From assembly GCF_025840185.1 (NCBI RefSeq), contig NZ_JAMPJU010000003.1, forward strand, positions 248,001 through 312,000: a stretch of DNA of 64,000 bases. Reading direction: 5' to 3'. Shown here in pieces: positions 9,449 to 19,316 of the stretch. Numbering within the stretch: the stretch's first letter is position 1; the number at the start of each line of letters is the position of its first letter. The notes under the pieces are model-generated. The model was given only the letters and a program-made list of their open reading frames with translations. It had not been told where the DNA came from and did no database searches. The DNA comes from Brenneria izbisi (lineage in GTDB: Bacteria > Pseudomonadota > Gammaproteobacteria > Enterobacterales > Enterobacteriaceae). The position numbers and the translations under genes are program-made.

Positions 9449-11391
9449 AACGTGATGTTGGTGCCGAACCAGAAAGTACGACCGTAATTGACCGTGCCGT
9501 AGGTTTCATCATCCAGACGCTTGTCGTTCAGATTGTAGACCGCGCCGTTAAGCGCCACTGCACGGGTCAACTGGTAAGACACGCCGATATCCGCTGTGGT
9601 GTAACCGGGAGACGGTTCCGCGCTGATCGTATTGCCGAATTCTTTGCCGTAATAGTTGGCGGCAGCCCACAGTTGCGCTTTCTCGGTCACATTCCACTCG
9701 GTGCGTAGGTTGGCTTTTTGCTTTGGCGTCAGCGCCAGCGGCGCGCCCGCATTGGGACCGCTTTTCTGCTCTGAGTCGGTATAAGTAAAGTTGCCTTTCA
9801 GGGACAGGGTGGGCGTAATCTGCCAGCCGCCGTTCAGTTCCACACCTCTGATAATTGCTTTATCGATATTGATTCGTTCCATGATGATGAAATTGTTCCA
9901 GCGTTCATCGGTGGTGCGCGTGGAAAGTTTGTCCCTGAAGTCGTTATAGAACACGGTCGCCCCGACGGATAAGTTGTCGCGGTTTGACCAGAGCGCGGAT
10001 AGCTCGTAGTTGGTGCTGGTTTCCGGCTTCAGGTCGGAATTGCCGAACATGACGAATCTATTACGACGCAGCACCGCGTAATCATCGATCACAGCACGCA
10101 GTTCTGGCGCTTTAAAGCCGCGGGCGACGCCGCCTTTGAGGGTCCATTCGTCATTCAGATGCCAGACGCCGTAGAGACGGGGATTGAAATGGTTGCCGTA
10201 TTGTTCATGATTATCCAGACGCAGACCGGTGGTCAGGGCAAAGCTGTCAGTGAGCCGCCATTCGTCTTCCACAAACAGCGCCTTTTGAATGACCTGGAAT
10301 TTGTAGTTTCTCTGATCGCCCACCCCCTGGTTCCAGTCATGCAGAGTACTTTGATTCCATTGCACCCCGGCGGATACGATATGATAGTCGGTCGGCGCGA
10401 CCAGTTTGGCATCAAATACCGTGTTCTTGATTTCAGGTTTGCGCCCCAGAACATCGGCTTGGCTGGCAGTGGCGACACCTTCGCGGCTGGTTTTTTCCTG
10501 CGACAATGACACATTTGAAGTGGCCCAACGCCAGCGTCCTTCATGCGATACCGACCAGTGATCGCGATTGTTCTTTTGTTCGCGGGTGGCCCAGTTGGGA
10601 CTGGTGCCTTCGCCGTTTTTCAGACGCGTGGCGCCAGCTTCCAGTAAAATGTCGTGATTTTCCGTTGGAGTAAAGGCCAGTCGTCCAGTCAAATCCCGAT
10701 GGTCGGCTTTGGTGAAGCCATTGGTCGTTTGTACGTCATCATCAGCCTGACGATCCAGATAGCGTCCCCACAGTTGCAGGCCCACAAAGTCTTCAACGAC
10801 AGGGCCGTTGAGATAAAATTGCGTCTGGCTGGCGTTGCCCTGATCGCTGTGCTGGCGCGCCGAATAGTCATAAGAGACGGAACCGCCCCATGCGCGGGAC
10901 ACTTTCCGCGTGATGATATTAATCACGCCGCCGATGGCGTCCGAACCATACAGCGACGACATCGGGCCGCGGATCACTTCGATACGTTCAATGGCGGCGG
11001 CGGGCGGAACAAAACTTTGCTCATACCCTGAATTGCCATTGACGCGGGAATCGCGTCCGCTCTGTCGCTTACCGTCCACCATCAGTAACGTGTAGTCGCC
11101 CGGCATGCCGCGAATGGAGATATCCGTTTCGTTGGCGCCGCCATTAACCACCACGCCTTCCACGTTACGAACCGCATCCCCCAGATTTTGTATAGAACGT
11201 TTACGCAATTCTTCACCTTTAATCACGGTGATGGAGGCTGGGGCGTCTTCCTGATTTTGCTCGAACCCGGAAGCCGTTACCACCAGCGTATCGCCAGCCT
11301 GATCGTCTGCGTAAGCGGAGAAACTGAAAGGGAGCGCCAGCGCCAATTTGATGATGACGGCCAGCGGGCGCTTGTGAAAACGGGATTGCAT
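9445..11391 (-). CDS. CirA-like TonB-dependent siderophore receptor
   Basis: Outer-membrane receptor of 648 residues, probably for catecholate siderophores or their breakdown products. A signal peptide ends at about A28 (SAYA), a TonB box lies at 34-40 (DTLVVTA), and the plug (about 40-160) has SIRGMPGDYTLLMVDGKR and IERIEVIRGPMSSLYGSDAI. The barrel ends in Phe (NITF). Overall pattern and length match CirA and related receptors better than FepA, but identity looks moderate, so no symbol is given. GAGAGA precedes the start. The gene faces the two-component system and overlaps its 3' end by 4 bp, an arrangement compatible with regulation by that system. Confidence 0.9.
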   Translation of the reverse strand: MQSRFHKRPLAVIIKLALALPFSFSAYADDQAGDTLVVTASGFEQNQEDAPASITVIKGEELRKRSIQNLGDAVRNVEGVVVNGGANETDISIRGMPGDYTLLMVDGKRQSGRDSRVNGNSGYEQSFVPPAAAIERIEVIRGPMSSLYGSDAIGGVINIITRKVSRAWGGSVSYDYSARQHSDQGNASQTQFYLNGPVVEDFVGLQLWGRYLDRQADDDVQTTNGFTKADHRDLTGRLAFTPTENHDILLEAGATRLKNGEGTSPNWATREQKNNRDHWSVSHEGRWRWATSNVSLSQEKTSREGVATASQADVLGRKPEIKNTVFDAKLVAPTDYHIVSAGVQWNQSTLHDWNQGVGDQRNYKFQVIQKALFVEDEWRLTDSFALTTGLRLDNHEQYGNHFNPRLYGVWHLNDEWTLKGGVARGFKAPELRAVIDDYAVLRRNRFVMFGNSDLKPETSTNYELSALWSNRDNLSVGATVFYNDFRDKLSTRTTDERWNNFIIMERINIDKAIIRGVELNGGWQITPTLSLKGNFTYTDSEQKSGPNAGAPLALTPKQKANLRTEWNVTEKAQLWAAANYYGKEFGNTISAEPSPGYTTADIGVSYQLTRAVALNGAVYNLNDKRLDDETYGTVNYGRTFWFGTNITF

Positions 11392-11564
11392 GATAGGTAT
11401 CTCTCTTGGAATTCATTAAATACGAATCATATTCATCCGCATTACTTAAAATTGGACAAAGTGTGACAACTGTCCGAAATTGGCGGTCAGAGAGAGTTAT
11501 CGAGCGGATAAAGGTTGGCGGCGTGAAAACTGATAATGGCGTGCCATGTTATCTGGCATCAAAC
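11392..11564. other. Upstream region of the receptor, possible weak Fur site
   Basis: AT-rich sequence upstream of the receptor start. It contains GAATCATATTC at about 11424-11434, a short inverted repeat that loosely resembles Fur-box half-sites. The match to the 19-bp consensus is poor, so I treat Fur control as expected from the gene family rather than shown. Confidence 0.3.
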
Positions 11565-11590
11565 ACAAAGCCCCGTAAACGGGGCTTTGT
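11565..11590 (-). terminator. ssb terminator
   Basis: An 11-bp stem (ACAAAGCCCCG / CGGGGCTTTGT) with a 4-nt loop, directly downstream of ssb on its strand. Confidence 0.8.
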
Positions 11591-11622
11591 GGAAAAACAT
11601 TTTATTTATTTAAAACAGTCAA

Positions 11623-12162
11623 TTAGAATGGAATGTCATCATCAAAATCCATTGGCGGTTCATTACTTTGCGCTGGCGTATTATTCTGCGCCGGACGTGG
11701 CTGCTGGGGTTGAGCGCCGCCGCTAAATTGGTTGCCGCCCTGTGGTTGTTGTGGCTGGCCCCAACCGCCTTGTTGCTGGCCGCCGCCTGCGGGCGCGTTG
11801 CCAGCACCGCTCTGGCGTCCGCCCAGCATTTGCATGGTGCCGCCGACATTAACCACGATTTCAGTGGTGTAGCGGTCTGCGCCGGCCTGATCGGTCCATT
11901 TGCGGGTTTGCAGCGAGCCTTCAATATAAACCTGAGAGCCTTTGCGCAGGTATTCGCCCGCGACTTCCGCCAGCTTGCCGAACAGTACGACACGGTGCCA
12001 CTCGGTTTTTTCTTTCTGCTCGCCGGTCTGCTTATCACGCCAGCTTTCGGACGTGGCCAGCGTGATGTTGGCAACCGCACCGCCATTCGGCATATAGCGA
12101 ACTTCCGGGTCTTGCCCCAGATGTCCGACAAGAATCACTTTATTAACGCCTCTGCTGGCCAT
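11623..12162 (-). CDS. ssb: Single-stranded DNA-binding protein
   Basis: Essential ssDNA-binding protein of replication, recombination and repair, 179 residues, working as a tetramer. The OB-fold (about 1-112) has [34 protein letters not shown] and [12 protein letters not shown] glycine/glutamine/proline-rich linker follows (about 113-168). The acidic tip MDFDDDIPF recruits partner proteins. GGAG lies upstream of the ATG. It is divergent from uvrA with a LexA box between them, the arrangement known in E. coli. Confidence 0.98.
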   Translation of the reverse strand: MASRGVNKVILVGHLGQDPEVRYMPNGGAVANITLATSESWRDKQTGEQKEKTEWHRVVLFGKLAEVAGEYLRKGSQVYIEGSLQTRKWTDQAGADRYTTEIVVNVGGTMQMLGGRQSGAGNAPAGGGQQQGGWGQPQQPQGGNQFSGGAQPQQPRPAQNNTPAQSNEPPMDFDDDIPF

Positions 12163-12307
12163 GCTCGTGTCTCCTGATGAATCGATAAATTTATTTTTAA
12201 GTCTAAACGATCAATCTTAACATGGGAAAAGTCTCTGTCATACCTGCGAAGCGCGATCAAAAATGAAGAAGAAGTTTGCAACCTTTACATCATGGCTGGA
12301 TTGGGTA

Positions 12308-12323
12308 CTGGATATTCATTCAG
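12308..12323. promoter_or_regulatory. LexA (SOS) box between ssb and uvrA
   Basis: CTGGATATTCATTCAG fits the CTG-N10-CAG LexA operator and differs by one base from the E. coli uvrA box as I remember it. It lies about 90 bp upstream of uvrA and about 150 bp upstream of ssb and should make uvrA, and at least one ssb promoter, damage-inducible. Confidence 0.85.
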
Positions 12324-12412
12324 CTTTTTTTGTGTCATAATTGCACGTTTCGTACCGGTTGTCTCTGTCAGTGAGATGATGCAAAACCGTATTTATTCCG
12401 GGAAGTGTGTGA

Positions 12413-15244
12413 ATGGATAAGATCGAAGTTCGTGGTGCTCGTACTCATAATCTCAAGAATATCAACCTGATAATTCCCCGCGATAAGCTGATAGTGATCA
12501 CAGGACTGTCCGGTTCCGGCAAATCATCGCTGGCGTTTGACACCCTGTATGCCGAGGGACAGCGGCGTTACGTCGAGTCGCTTTCCGCTTACGCGCGTCA
12601 GTTCCTGTCGCTGATGGAAAAACCGGATGTCGATCATATAGAAGGTCTGTCGCCGGCGATCTCCATTGAGCAGAAGTCCACTTCCCATAATCCGCGATCC
12701 ACAGTCGGAACCATCACCGAAATTCATGACTATCTGCGCTTGCTGTTTGCCCGCGTGGGCGAGCCGCGCTGTCCGCAGCATGATGTCCCGCTGGATGCGC
12801 AGACGGTCAGCCAGATGGTGGACAACGTGCTGGCGCAGCCGGAAGGGAAACGCCTGATGTTGCTGGCGCCGATTGTGAAAGATCGCAAAGGCGAGCACAC
12901 CAAAACGCTGGAGAATCTGGCGACGCAGGGATATATCCGCGCGCGTATTGATGGCGAAGTTTGCGATCTGTCCGACCCGCCGTCACTGGAATTACAGAAA
13001 AAACATACTATTGAAGTGGTGGTGGATCGTTTCAAAGTGCGTGACGATCTCGCTCAGCGTCTGGCGGAGTCGTTTGAGACGGCGCTGGAGCTTTCCGGGG
13101 GCAGCGCGGTGGTGGCCGATATGGATGATCCGACCACGCCGGAACTGCTGTTTTCCGCCAACTTCGCTTGTCCGATCTGCGGTTACAGCATGCATGAACT
13201 TGAACCGCGGATGTTTTCATTCAACAACCCTGCCGGGGCGTGTCCAAGCTGTGATGGTCTGGGGGTTCAGCAATTTTTCGATCCTGCCCGCGTGGTGCAG
13301 AATGCGGAGTTGTCGCTGGCCGGTGGCGCGATCCGTGGCTGGGATCGCCGCAACTTCTACTATTTTCAGATGCTGCGCTCGCTGGCCGAACACTACAAAT
13401 TTGATGTCGACGCGCCGTTTGAAAGTCTTGATGCCGCCGTTCAGAAGCTGATTCTGTCCGGTTCCGGCAAAGAAAATATCGAGTTTAAATACATTAACGA
13501 CCGGGGCGATACCTCGGTGCGCCGTCATCCGTTCGAGGGCGTGTTGCACAATATGGAACGCCGCTATAAAGAAACGGAATCCAGCGCGGTGCGGGAAGAA
13601 CTGGCGAAGTTTATCAGCAATCGCCCTTGCGCCAGTTGTCGCGGTACGCGTCTGCGTGAAGAGGCGCGCCATGTGTTTGTTGAACAGACGACTCTGCCGC
13701 AGATTTCCGACATGAGCATCGGCCATGCGATGAGCTTCTTCCAGAATATGAAGCTCAGCGGGCAACGCGCCAAAATTGCTGAGAAAGTGCTGAAAGAAAT
13801 CGGCGATCGCTTGAAGTTTCTGGTGAATGTCGGGCTTAATTATCTGTCGCTGTCGCGTTCGGCGGAAACCCTGTCGGGCGGCGAGGCTCAGCGTATTCGT
13901 CTGGCAAGTCAGATCGGCGCCGGACTGGTCGGGGTGATGTATGTGCTGGATGAACCGTCGATTGGCCTGCACCAGCGCGATAATGAACGGCTGCTGGAAA
14001 CCCTGATTCATCTGCGCGATCTGGGCAATACCGTGATTGTGGTCGAGCATGATGAAGATGCGATCCGCGCCGCTGACCATGTGATTGATATCGGGCCGGG
14101 GGCGGGGGTTCACGGCGGCCAGATTGTCGCGGAAGGCACGATGGAACAAATCATGGCGGTGCCGGACTCGCTTACCGGGCAGTTCCTGAGCGGCAAACGT
14201 AAAATTGAAATCCCCGAACGGCGTGTTCCGGCTGATCCAACCAAAGTATTGAAACTGATTGGCGCGAGAGGCAATAACCTTAAAGATGTCACGCTGACTT
14301 TACCGGTCGGGCTGTTCACCTGTGTGACCGGCGTATCGGGTTCGGGGAAATCCACGTTGATTAACGACACGCTGTTCCCGCTGGCGCAGCGTCAGTTAAA
14401 CGGCGCGACGCTGGCGGAACCGGCGGCCTATCGCGCCATCGAAGGGCTGGAGCATTTCGATAAGGTTATTGACATCGATCAGAGTCCGATAGGCCGCACG
14501 CCACGTTCCAATCCGGCGACCTATACCGGCATTTTCACCCCGATCCGGGAACTGTTCGCTGGCGTACCCGAATCGCGATCGCGCGGCTACAATCCTGGCC
14601 GCTTCAGCTTTAATGTGCGTGGCGGCCGCTGCGAAGCGTGTCAGGGGGATGGCGTAATCAAGGTTGAAATGCACTTCTTACCGGATATTTATGTCCCTTG
14701 CGATCAGTGCAAAGGCAAACGCTATAATCGCGAGACGCTGGAAATCAAATACAAAGGCAAAGGCATTCACGAAGTGCTGGAGATGACCATCGAAGAAGCC
14801 CGCGAGTTCTTTGATGCGATCCCGGCGCTGGCCCGTAAGCTGCAAACGTTGATAGACGTTGGGTTATCGTATATTCGTCTGGGACAATCGGCGACCACGT
14901 TATCCGGCGGTGAGGCGCAGCGCGTGAAGCTGGCGCGTGAACTGTCGAAGCGCGGCACTGGTCAGACGCTCTACATTCTGGATGAGCCGACCACCGGTTT
15001 GCATTTTGCCGATATCGAGCAATTGCTGGCGGTGTTGCATCAGTTGCGTGATCAGGGAAATACCATTGTGGTGATTGAACACAACCTTGATGTGATAAAA
15101 ACCGCTGACTGGATCGTTGATCTGGGGCCGGAAGGGGGCAGCGGCGGCGGCGAGATCCTGGTTTCCGGCACGCCGGAAACCGTTGCCGAGTGTGAAAAAT
15201 CGCATACCGCGCGTTTCCTGAAACCGATTCTGGCGCGTGAATAA
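12413..15244 (+). CDS. uvrA: Excinuclease ABC subunit A
   Basis: Damage-recognition ATPase of nucleotide excision repair, 943 residues, forms UvrA2UvrB. Two ABC modules are complete: Walker [11 protein letters not shown] near 31-40 and GVSGSGKST near 640; ABC signatures LSGGEAQRI and LSGGEAQRV; Walker [11 protein letters not shown] and [10 protein letters not shown]. Zinc modules are seen as [10 protein letters not shown] with CPSC and CEAC with CDQC. No frameshift was seen. It is divergent from ssb and controlled by the shared LexA box. A terminator follows. Confidence 0.98.
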   Translation: MDKIEVRGARTHNLKNINLIIPRDKLIVITGLSGSGKSSLAFDTLYAEGQRRYVESLSAYARQFLSLMEKPDVDHIEGLSPAISIEQKSTSHNPRSTVGTITEIHDYLRLLFARVGEPRCPQHDVPLDAQTVSQMVDNVLAQPEGKRLMLLAPIVKDRKGEHTKTLENLATQGYIRARIDGEVCDLSDPPSLELQKKHTIEVVVDRFKVRDDLAQRLAESFETALELSGGSAVVADMDDPTTPELLFSANFACPICGYSMHELEPRMFSFNNPAGACPSCDGLGVQQFFDPARVVQNAELSLAGGAIRGWDRRNFYYFQMLRSLAEHYKFDVDAPFESLDAAVQKLILSGSGKENIEFKYINDRGDTSVRRHPFEGVLHNMERRYKETESSAVREELAKFISNRPCASCRGTRLREEARHVFVEQTTLPQISDMSIGHAMSFFQNMKLSGQRAKIAEKVLKEIGDRLKFLVNVGLNYLSLSRSAETLSGGEAQRIRLASQIGAGLVGVMYVLDEPSIGLHQRDNERLLETLIHLRDLGNTVIVVEHDEDAIRAADHVIDIGPGAGVHGGQIVAEGTMEQIMAVPDSLTGQFLSGKRKIEIPERRVPADPTKVLKLIGARGNNLKDVTLTLPVGLFTCVTGVSGSGKSTLINDTLFPLAQRQLNGATLAEPAAYRAIEGLEHFDKVIDIDQSPIGRTPRSNPATYTGIFTPIRELFAGVPESRSRGYNPGRFSFNVRGGRCEACQGDGVIKVEMHFLPDIYVPCDQCKGKRYNRETLEIKYKGKGIHEVLEMTIEEAREFFDAIPALARKLQTLIDVGLSYIRLGQSATTLSGGEAQRVKLARELSKRGTGQTLYILDEPTTGLHFADIEQLLAVLHQLRDQGNTIVVIEHNLDVIKTADWIVDLGPEGGSGGGEILVSGTPETVAECEKSHTARFLKPILARE

Positions 15245-15252
15245 ATTTGAGG

Positions 15253-15293
15253 GACGCCGTATGCAGGGAATGATGCGCGGCGTCTTTGTTTTT
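15253..15293 (+). terminator. uvrA terminator
   Basis: Stem GACGCCG / CGGCGTC with an 18-nt loop, followed by TTTGTTTTT, just after the uvrA stop. Confidence 0.75.
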
Positions 15294-15330
15294 ATTCGCG
15301 GCATGGCGGTCTGATAAGGGGAACAGCACG

Positions 15331-15750
15331 ATGTGGATACAACATGAAATCCGTCTTAAGCCGAGAGCCAGGGGCTTTCATCTGATCACCGACGAGGTGC
15401 TGGCGCAGGTAAAAACGTTACGGCAAATCAACGTCGGGCTAATGCATGTTTTTATCAAACACACGTCGGCAGCGCTGACGATCAATGAAAATGCCGATCC
15501 CACTGTGCGGCAGGATTTTGAACGTTTCTTTAATCAACTGGTGCCGGAAGATGAACCTTATTATCGTCATGTATACGAAGGCAGCGACGATATGCCTGCT
15601 CATCTGAAAGGCAGTCTGCTGGGAAATAATGTGACGGTTCCGATCAGCAACGGGCGGTTAAATATGGGAACCTGGCAGGGGATCTATTTATGCGAGCACC
15701 GTAATCAGGGCGGCAGCCGAACGCTGATTATCACTATTCAAGGGGAATAG
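15331..15750 (+). CDS. yjbQ: UPF0047 family protein YjbQ
   Basis: Small cytosolic protein of 139 residues of the YjbQ/UPF0047 family, for which a weak thiamine phosphate synthase activity has been described for the E. coli member. Family motifs are present: KHTSAALTINENADPTVR, DDMPAHLKGSLLG and GTWQGIYLCEHR. The start at 15331 (MWIQHE) matches the family N-terminus and follows AAGGGG; an upstream ATG at 15286 would read through the uvrA terminator. Its 3' end overlaps an antiparallel pxpA remnant. Confidence 0.93.
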   Translation: MWIQHEIRLKPRARGFHLITDEVLAQVKTLRQINVGLMHVFIKHTSAALTINENADPTVRQDFERFFNQLVPEDEPYYRHVYEGSDDMPAHLKGSLLGNNVTVPISNGRLNMGTWQGIYLCEHRNQGGSRTLIITIQGE

Positions 15751-15874
15751 CCGCCGCGTTTTCCACCAGCCGCGCGTACAGCGCAGCCGACACTGGCGCG
15801 ACGGCGTCGCCCATTTTCCCCTGACCGAAACTTTCACCCAGATCGCTGTTCAGAACGATGGTGGTTATCACCAT
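15734..15874 (-). pseudogene. Remnant of 5-oxoprolinase subunit A gene (pxpA/ycsF)
   Basis: A 46-residue minus-strand frame reads VLNSDLGESFGQGKMGDAVA near its N-terminus. NSDLGESFG-x-x-KMGDD is the hallmark start of PxpA (YcsF/LamB family). After residue 24 the similarity stops: the sequence reads APVSAALYARLVENAAAIP and ends at a stop within the yjbQ 3' end, so about 200 residues of the enzyme are absent. AGGAG touches the ATG. It follows the NRAMP-like permease at 12 bp on the same strand, and in Bacillus ycsF and ycsG are likewise neighbours. I read it as an internally deleted relic; the short peptide may still be translated. Confidence 0.6.
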
Positions 15875-15886
15875 CTCCTGCGCTTA

Positions 15887-17122
15887 TCAGGCCAGTCTGA
15901 GGAAAGCGAAGATTGGCCCGATGGATTTAATCGCCATGTACCAGGTCAGCAAACAGGTAAGGGCGCCCAGCAGCAGCAACCAGCGCGGATAGGGATAGTT
16001 ATTCATCAGATCGGTGCGCCGCCAGCCGACGTACATAAACAGCGTCAGACCGATGGGCAGGATCAGCCCGTTGAATCCACCAGCAAATACCAGCAGCGCC
16101 GCGGGCGGCGTCCCCAGCAGCAGATAGGTCAGCAGGGAGAGGGCGATAAAAATCACCGTGGCCTGATTGCGCCCACGTTCGGTAATCTGTGGTTTGAAAA
16201 CGGTAACGAACGATATCGAGGTGTAGGCTGCGCCGATCACGCTGGTGATCCCGGCGGCCCACAGGATCAGACCGAATATGCGCAGGCCGAACTCACCGGC
16301 GGCGGCCTGGAAAGCCTGTGCCGCTGGATTGGCGCTCTGACCGGAGATATCGATCATGACGCCGCTGGCGACCACGCCAAGAATGGCGAGGAATAGCACG
16401 TAACGCATTACGCCAGTGACCATTATCCCGTGCAGCGCGGCTTTGGACACCTCATGGATGTGCTCGGCGCCGGTGGTTCCCTTATCGAGCAGACGGTGCG
16501 CGCCCGCATAGGTGATATAGCCGCCGACGGTGCCGCCGACAATAGTGGTAATGGTGGCGAAGTTGATATGATCCGGCCATACGGTCTGGCGCAGCGCTTC
16601 ACCCAGCGGCGGATTGGAAGCATAAGCAACGAACAGCGTCAGGCCGATCATCATCAGCCCGAGTACAATCATGACGCGATCGACGGCGACGCCCGCCCGA
16701 CGTGACAGGAAAATGCCGATCGCGATGACGGCGCTGAGCGCGCCTCCCCATTTCGGCGGCAGGCCGAGCATGGCATTCAGTCCGAGGCCGGCCCCGGCAA
16801 TATTACCGATGTTAAACACCAGTCCGCCGAAAATCACCAGTATCGCCAGCAGATAGCCGCTGCCGGGCAGCGTGGCGTTGGCGATATCGGAAGCCCGCAT
16901 CCCGGTCAGGGTTACGATACGCCAGACATTCAACTGCACGACGAAGTCGATGAGGATTGAGGCGAGAATGCCGAAGGCGAAGGCGGCGCCCATGGTTGCG
17001 GTAAACGTTGCGGTTTGAGTAATAAAGCCGGGGCCGATTGCTGATGTGGCCATCAGAAATATCGCGGCGGTCAGTGAAGCGCGACGTTTTTTGGCAAAAT
17101 CACCGGTTGCCTGAGTAGGCAT
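15887..17122 (-). CDS. NRAMP-related permease (YcsG-like)
   Basis: Inner-membrane transporter of 411 residues with about 11 membrane segments. It belongs to the NRAMP-related branch that accompanies 5-oxoprolinase genes (YcsG). In TM1 the metal-binding DPGN motif of MntH is replaced by GPGF (SAIGPGFITQ), and the TM6 region has no recognisable Met-Pro-His motif, so metal transport is doubtful and uptake of an organic substrate is possible. The start at 17122 (MPTQATGDF) follows AGGAG; 26 upstream residues are ignored. It is followed by the pxpA remnant, which supports an ancestral pxp locus now decayed. Confidence 0.8.
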   Translation of the reverse strand: MPTQATGDFAKKRRASLTAAIFLMATSAIGPGFITQTATFTATMGAAFAFGILASILIDFVVQLNVWRIVTLTGMRASDIANATLPGSGYLLAILVIFGGLVFNIGNIAGAGLGLNAMLGLPPKWGGALSAVIAIGIFLSRRAGVAVDRVMIVLGLMMIGLTLFVAYASNPPLGEALRQTVWPDHINFATITTIVGGTVGGYITYAGAHRLLDKGTTGAEHIHEVSKAALHGIMVTGVMRYVLFLAILGVVASGVMIDISGQSANPAAQAFQAAAGEFGLRIFGLILWAAGITSVIGAAYTSISFVTVFKPQITERGRNQATVIFIALSLLTYLLLGTPPAALLVFAGGFNGLILPIGLTLFMYVGWRRTDLMNNYPYPRWLLLLGALTCLLTWYMAIKSIGPIFAFLRLA

Positions 17123-17299
17123 AATGTGAGCTCCTGGTGGTGGAAGGATTGCCAATAAATAGTGCAATAGCTGTGCCAAGACGATATGGGGAACCGGCAC
17201 GTTATTGGTTAATACGAGTTGTTGGGTGCGCCGCCGGGATTAACCAAACCAACAATCTGTTATCGGTTGCTGGCAGATTAAGCCCGGCGTCTGCGTCTT

Positions 17300-18493
17300 T
17301 TACTGAACGGCGGCGAAAGCCGCGGCAACGCGCTGAACATTACCGTGGTTCAGCCCCGCCAAACACATACGACCGCTGGCAATCAGGTAAACGCCGAATT
17401 CTTCACGCAGACGATCGACCTGCTCCGGGCTGAAACCGGTATAGCTGAACATGCCCCGCTGAGTCAGCAGATAATCAGCGTTATGGTTCGGCAATGCCGT
17501 TTTTAGCGCGGCGACCAGCGTTTGGCGCATTTCCTGGATGCGCGAGCGCATCGCTTCCACTTCGGCGCGCCAGTTGGCATTCAGTTGTGCATCGTTCAAC
17601 ACTTTGGAAACGATCTGCGCGCCGAAGTTCGGCGGAGAGGAGTAGTTGCGACGAACGGTTGCTTTTAATTGCCCCAGTACGCGTTGTGCGCTGTCGGCCT
17701 CGTCACACACGATGGAAAGTCCGCCGACGCGCTCGCTGTACAGCGAGAATATTTTGGAGAACGAGTTGGCGATCAACGCCGGAAGGCCTGCGTTGGCAAT
17801 AGTACGAATGGCATAGGCATCTTCCGCGATCCCCGCGCCAAAGCCCTGATAGGCGATATCCATAAACGGGATCAGTTCACGACTGCTTATCACTTCGATA
17901 ACCCGATCCCACTGTTCATTGGTCAGATCCGAACCGGTCGGGTTATGGCAGCATGGATGCAAGAGTACAATGCTGTGCGCCGGTAGTTGTTGCAGCGTAG
18001 ACAGCATGGCATCGAATTTCACGCCCAGGCTGTCAGCATCAAAATAAGGATAGGTATGAACGTTGAAACCCGCGCCGGAGAAAATGGCGATATGGTTTTC
18101 CCAGGTTGGATCGCTGACCCATACTTCTGAATCCGGGAAGTAACATTTCAGGAAATCGGCGCCGATTTTCAGCGCGCCGGAACCGCCCAGCGTCTGAATG
18201 GTGGCGATGCGGCCAGCGTTCAATGCCGGGTGATCCTCGCCGAACAGCAGGTTCTGGATAGCGGTGCGGTAAGAGGACAGACCTTCCATCGGCAAGTAGG
18301 AACTTGCGTTCTTGGGTAATTGTTGCAACGCCTCTTCCGCCGCGCTGACGGCGCCAAGCCTGGGAATAATATTTTGCTCGTTATAGTACAGCCCGATACT
18401 CAAATTTATCTTATCCGCACGCGGATCCTGTTTAAACGTCTCCATCAGCGACAGGATGGGATCGCCCGCGTAGGCATCAACATTTTGGAACAC
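17300..18493 (-). CDS. tyrB: Aromatic amino acid aminotransferase
   Basis: PLP-dependent class I aminotransferase that makes Tyr and Phe (and Leu) from their keto acids; it can also transaminate prephenate to arogenate in some bacteria. It has 397 residues, as in E. coli TyrB. The start is GTG at 18493 ([13 protein letters not shown]) after AGGAG. The PLP lysine is K247 in [26 protein letters not shown] and DIAYQGFG contact the cofactor. The neighbouring Lrp-type regulator and PheC-like dehydratase point to aromatic amino acid supply. TyrR boxes were not recognised upstream. Confidence 0.95.
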   Translation of the reverse strand: MFQNVDAYAGDPILSLMETFKQDPRADKINLSIGLYYNEQNIIPRLGAVSAAEEALQQLPKNASSYLPMEGLSSYRTAIQNLLFGEDHPALNAGRIATIQTLGGSGALKIGADFLKCYFPDSEVWVSDPTWENHIAIFSGAGFNVHTYPYFDADSLGVKFDAMLSTLQQLPAHSIVLLHPCCHNPTGSDLTNEQWDRVIEVISSRELIPFMDIAYQGFGAGIAEDAYAIRTIANAGLPALIANSFSKIFSLYSERVGGLSIVCDEADSAQRVLGQLKATVRRNYSSPPNFGAQIVSKVLNDAQLNANWRAEVEAMRSRIQEMRQTLVAALKTALPNHNADYLLTQRGMFSYTGFSPEQVDRLREEFGVYLIASGRMCLAGLNHGNVQRVAAAFAAVQ

Positions 18494-18569
18494 TGTGTCG
18501 TTCTCCTGTATATAGTAAGGTATCGGGTTATTGCACTGAGTTAATCAATATATTAGCTGATTCATGGCG

Positions 18570-19034
18570 CTAATCGGGCGCCATCAGGCCATTTTCTTTC
18601 AATCTGTTGAGCACCACCGACGTTTTCAGATGCGCTATGCTCTTGTTCTGCGCCAGGATCTCGCTAATCAGCGTACTCAGCCCTGGCAGATCGGCAACCG
18701 CCACTTTCAGCAGATAATCGGCATCGCCTGTGGTTTTATAGGCGTCAATAATGGCATCCACTTCCCCCAGCATCTGGTGGAATCTTTCGACATATTCGAC
18801 GGTGTGGTTTATCAATCGGACTTCGATCAATCCCAGGCATTCCAGCCCGACGGCGTTGGGCGACAAACGGGCATGATAACCGAGAATGAGTTGCGCCTGC
18901 TCCAGCGCGATACGGCGTCGGGAGCACTGCGAGGCGGAAAGCCCGACCAGATCGCTCAGTTCCTGATTGGTCAGACGGCCATTGGCCTGTAGCAGCGTCA
19001 GGATTTTCATATCAAAGTCATCAATGGCGTACAT
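18570..19034 (-). CDS. Lrp/AsnC-family transcriptional regulator
   Basis: DNA-binding regulator of 154 residues. The N-terminal helix-turn-helix (about 5-60) reads DDFDMKILTLLQANGRLTNQ then SDLVGLSASQCSRRR. The C-terminal RAM effector domain (about 66-145) contains GLIEVRL and TTGDADYLLKV. AGGAA precedes the ATG at 19034. It lies between tyrB (same strand, 76 bp downstream) and pheC-like (divergent, 282 bp), so it probably responds to an amino acid and controls one or both. The effector is unknown. Confidence 0.9.
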   Translation of the reverse strand: MYAIDDFDMKILTLLQANGRLTNQELSDLVGLSASQCSRRRIALEQAQLILGYHARLSPNAVGLECLGLIEVRLINHTVEYVERFHQMLGEVDAIIDAYKTTGDADYLLKVAVADLPGLSTLISEILAQNKSIAHLKTSVVLNRLKENGLMAPD

Positions 19035-19316
19035 GGTTTTTCCTAAACGGCGTCAGACTGCTCCGTAGTCTCTATTTCTTTTGAATACGCATAACGCCTA
19101 TTGCTGCGTGCGGTGTATTAAACATTGTAAAAATATACTCAGGCTTTTAAATCTTAGGAAGCATTTCATTAGGCCTATTCCTCCGAACTATGCATTTTCT
19201 CACTTTTCCATAACACGTAATCATCCGTTTGACCGTGCAAATTTTTTCGCCGCGCTATACATTTCGAGAGCGGTTAACGTAATAAAAATCAGGTTATTTC
19301 TTAAAAGGGGTAAATC

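Noticed and set aside
13217-14149. 310-codon open frame antisense to uvrA
   Set aside because: Mirror frame of a GC-rich conserved gene; no ribosome site or family pattern.
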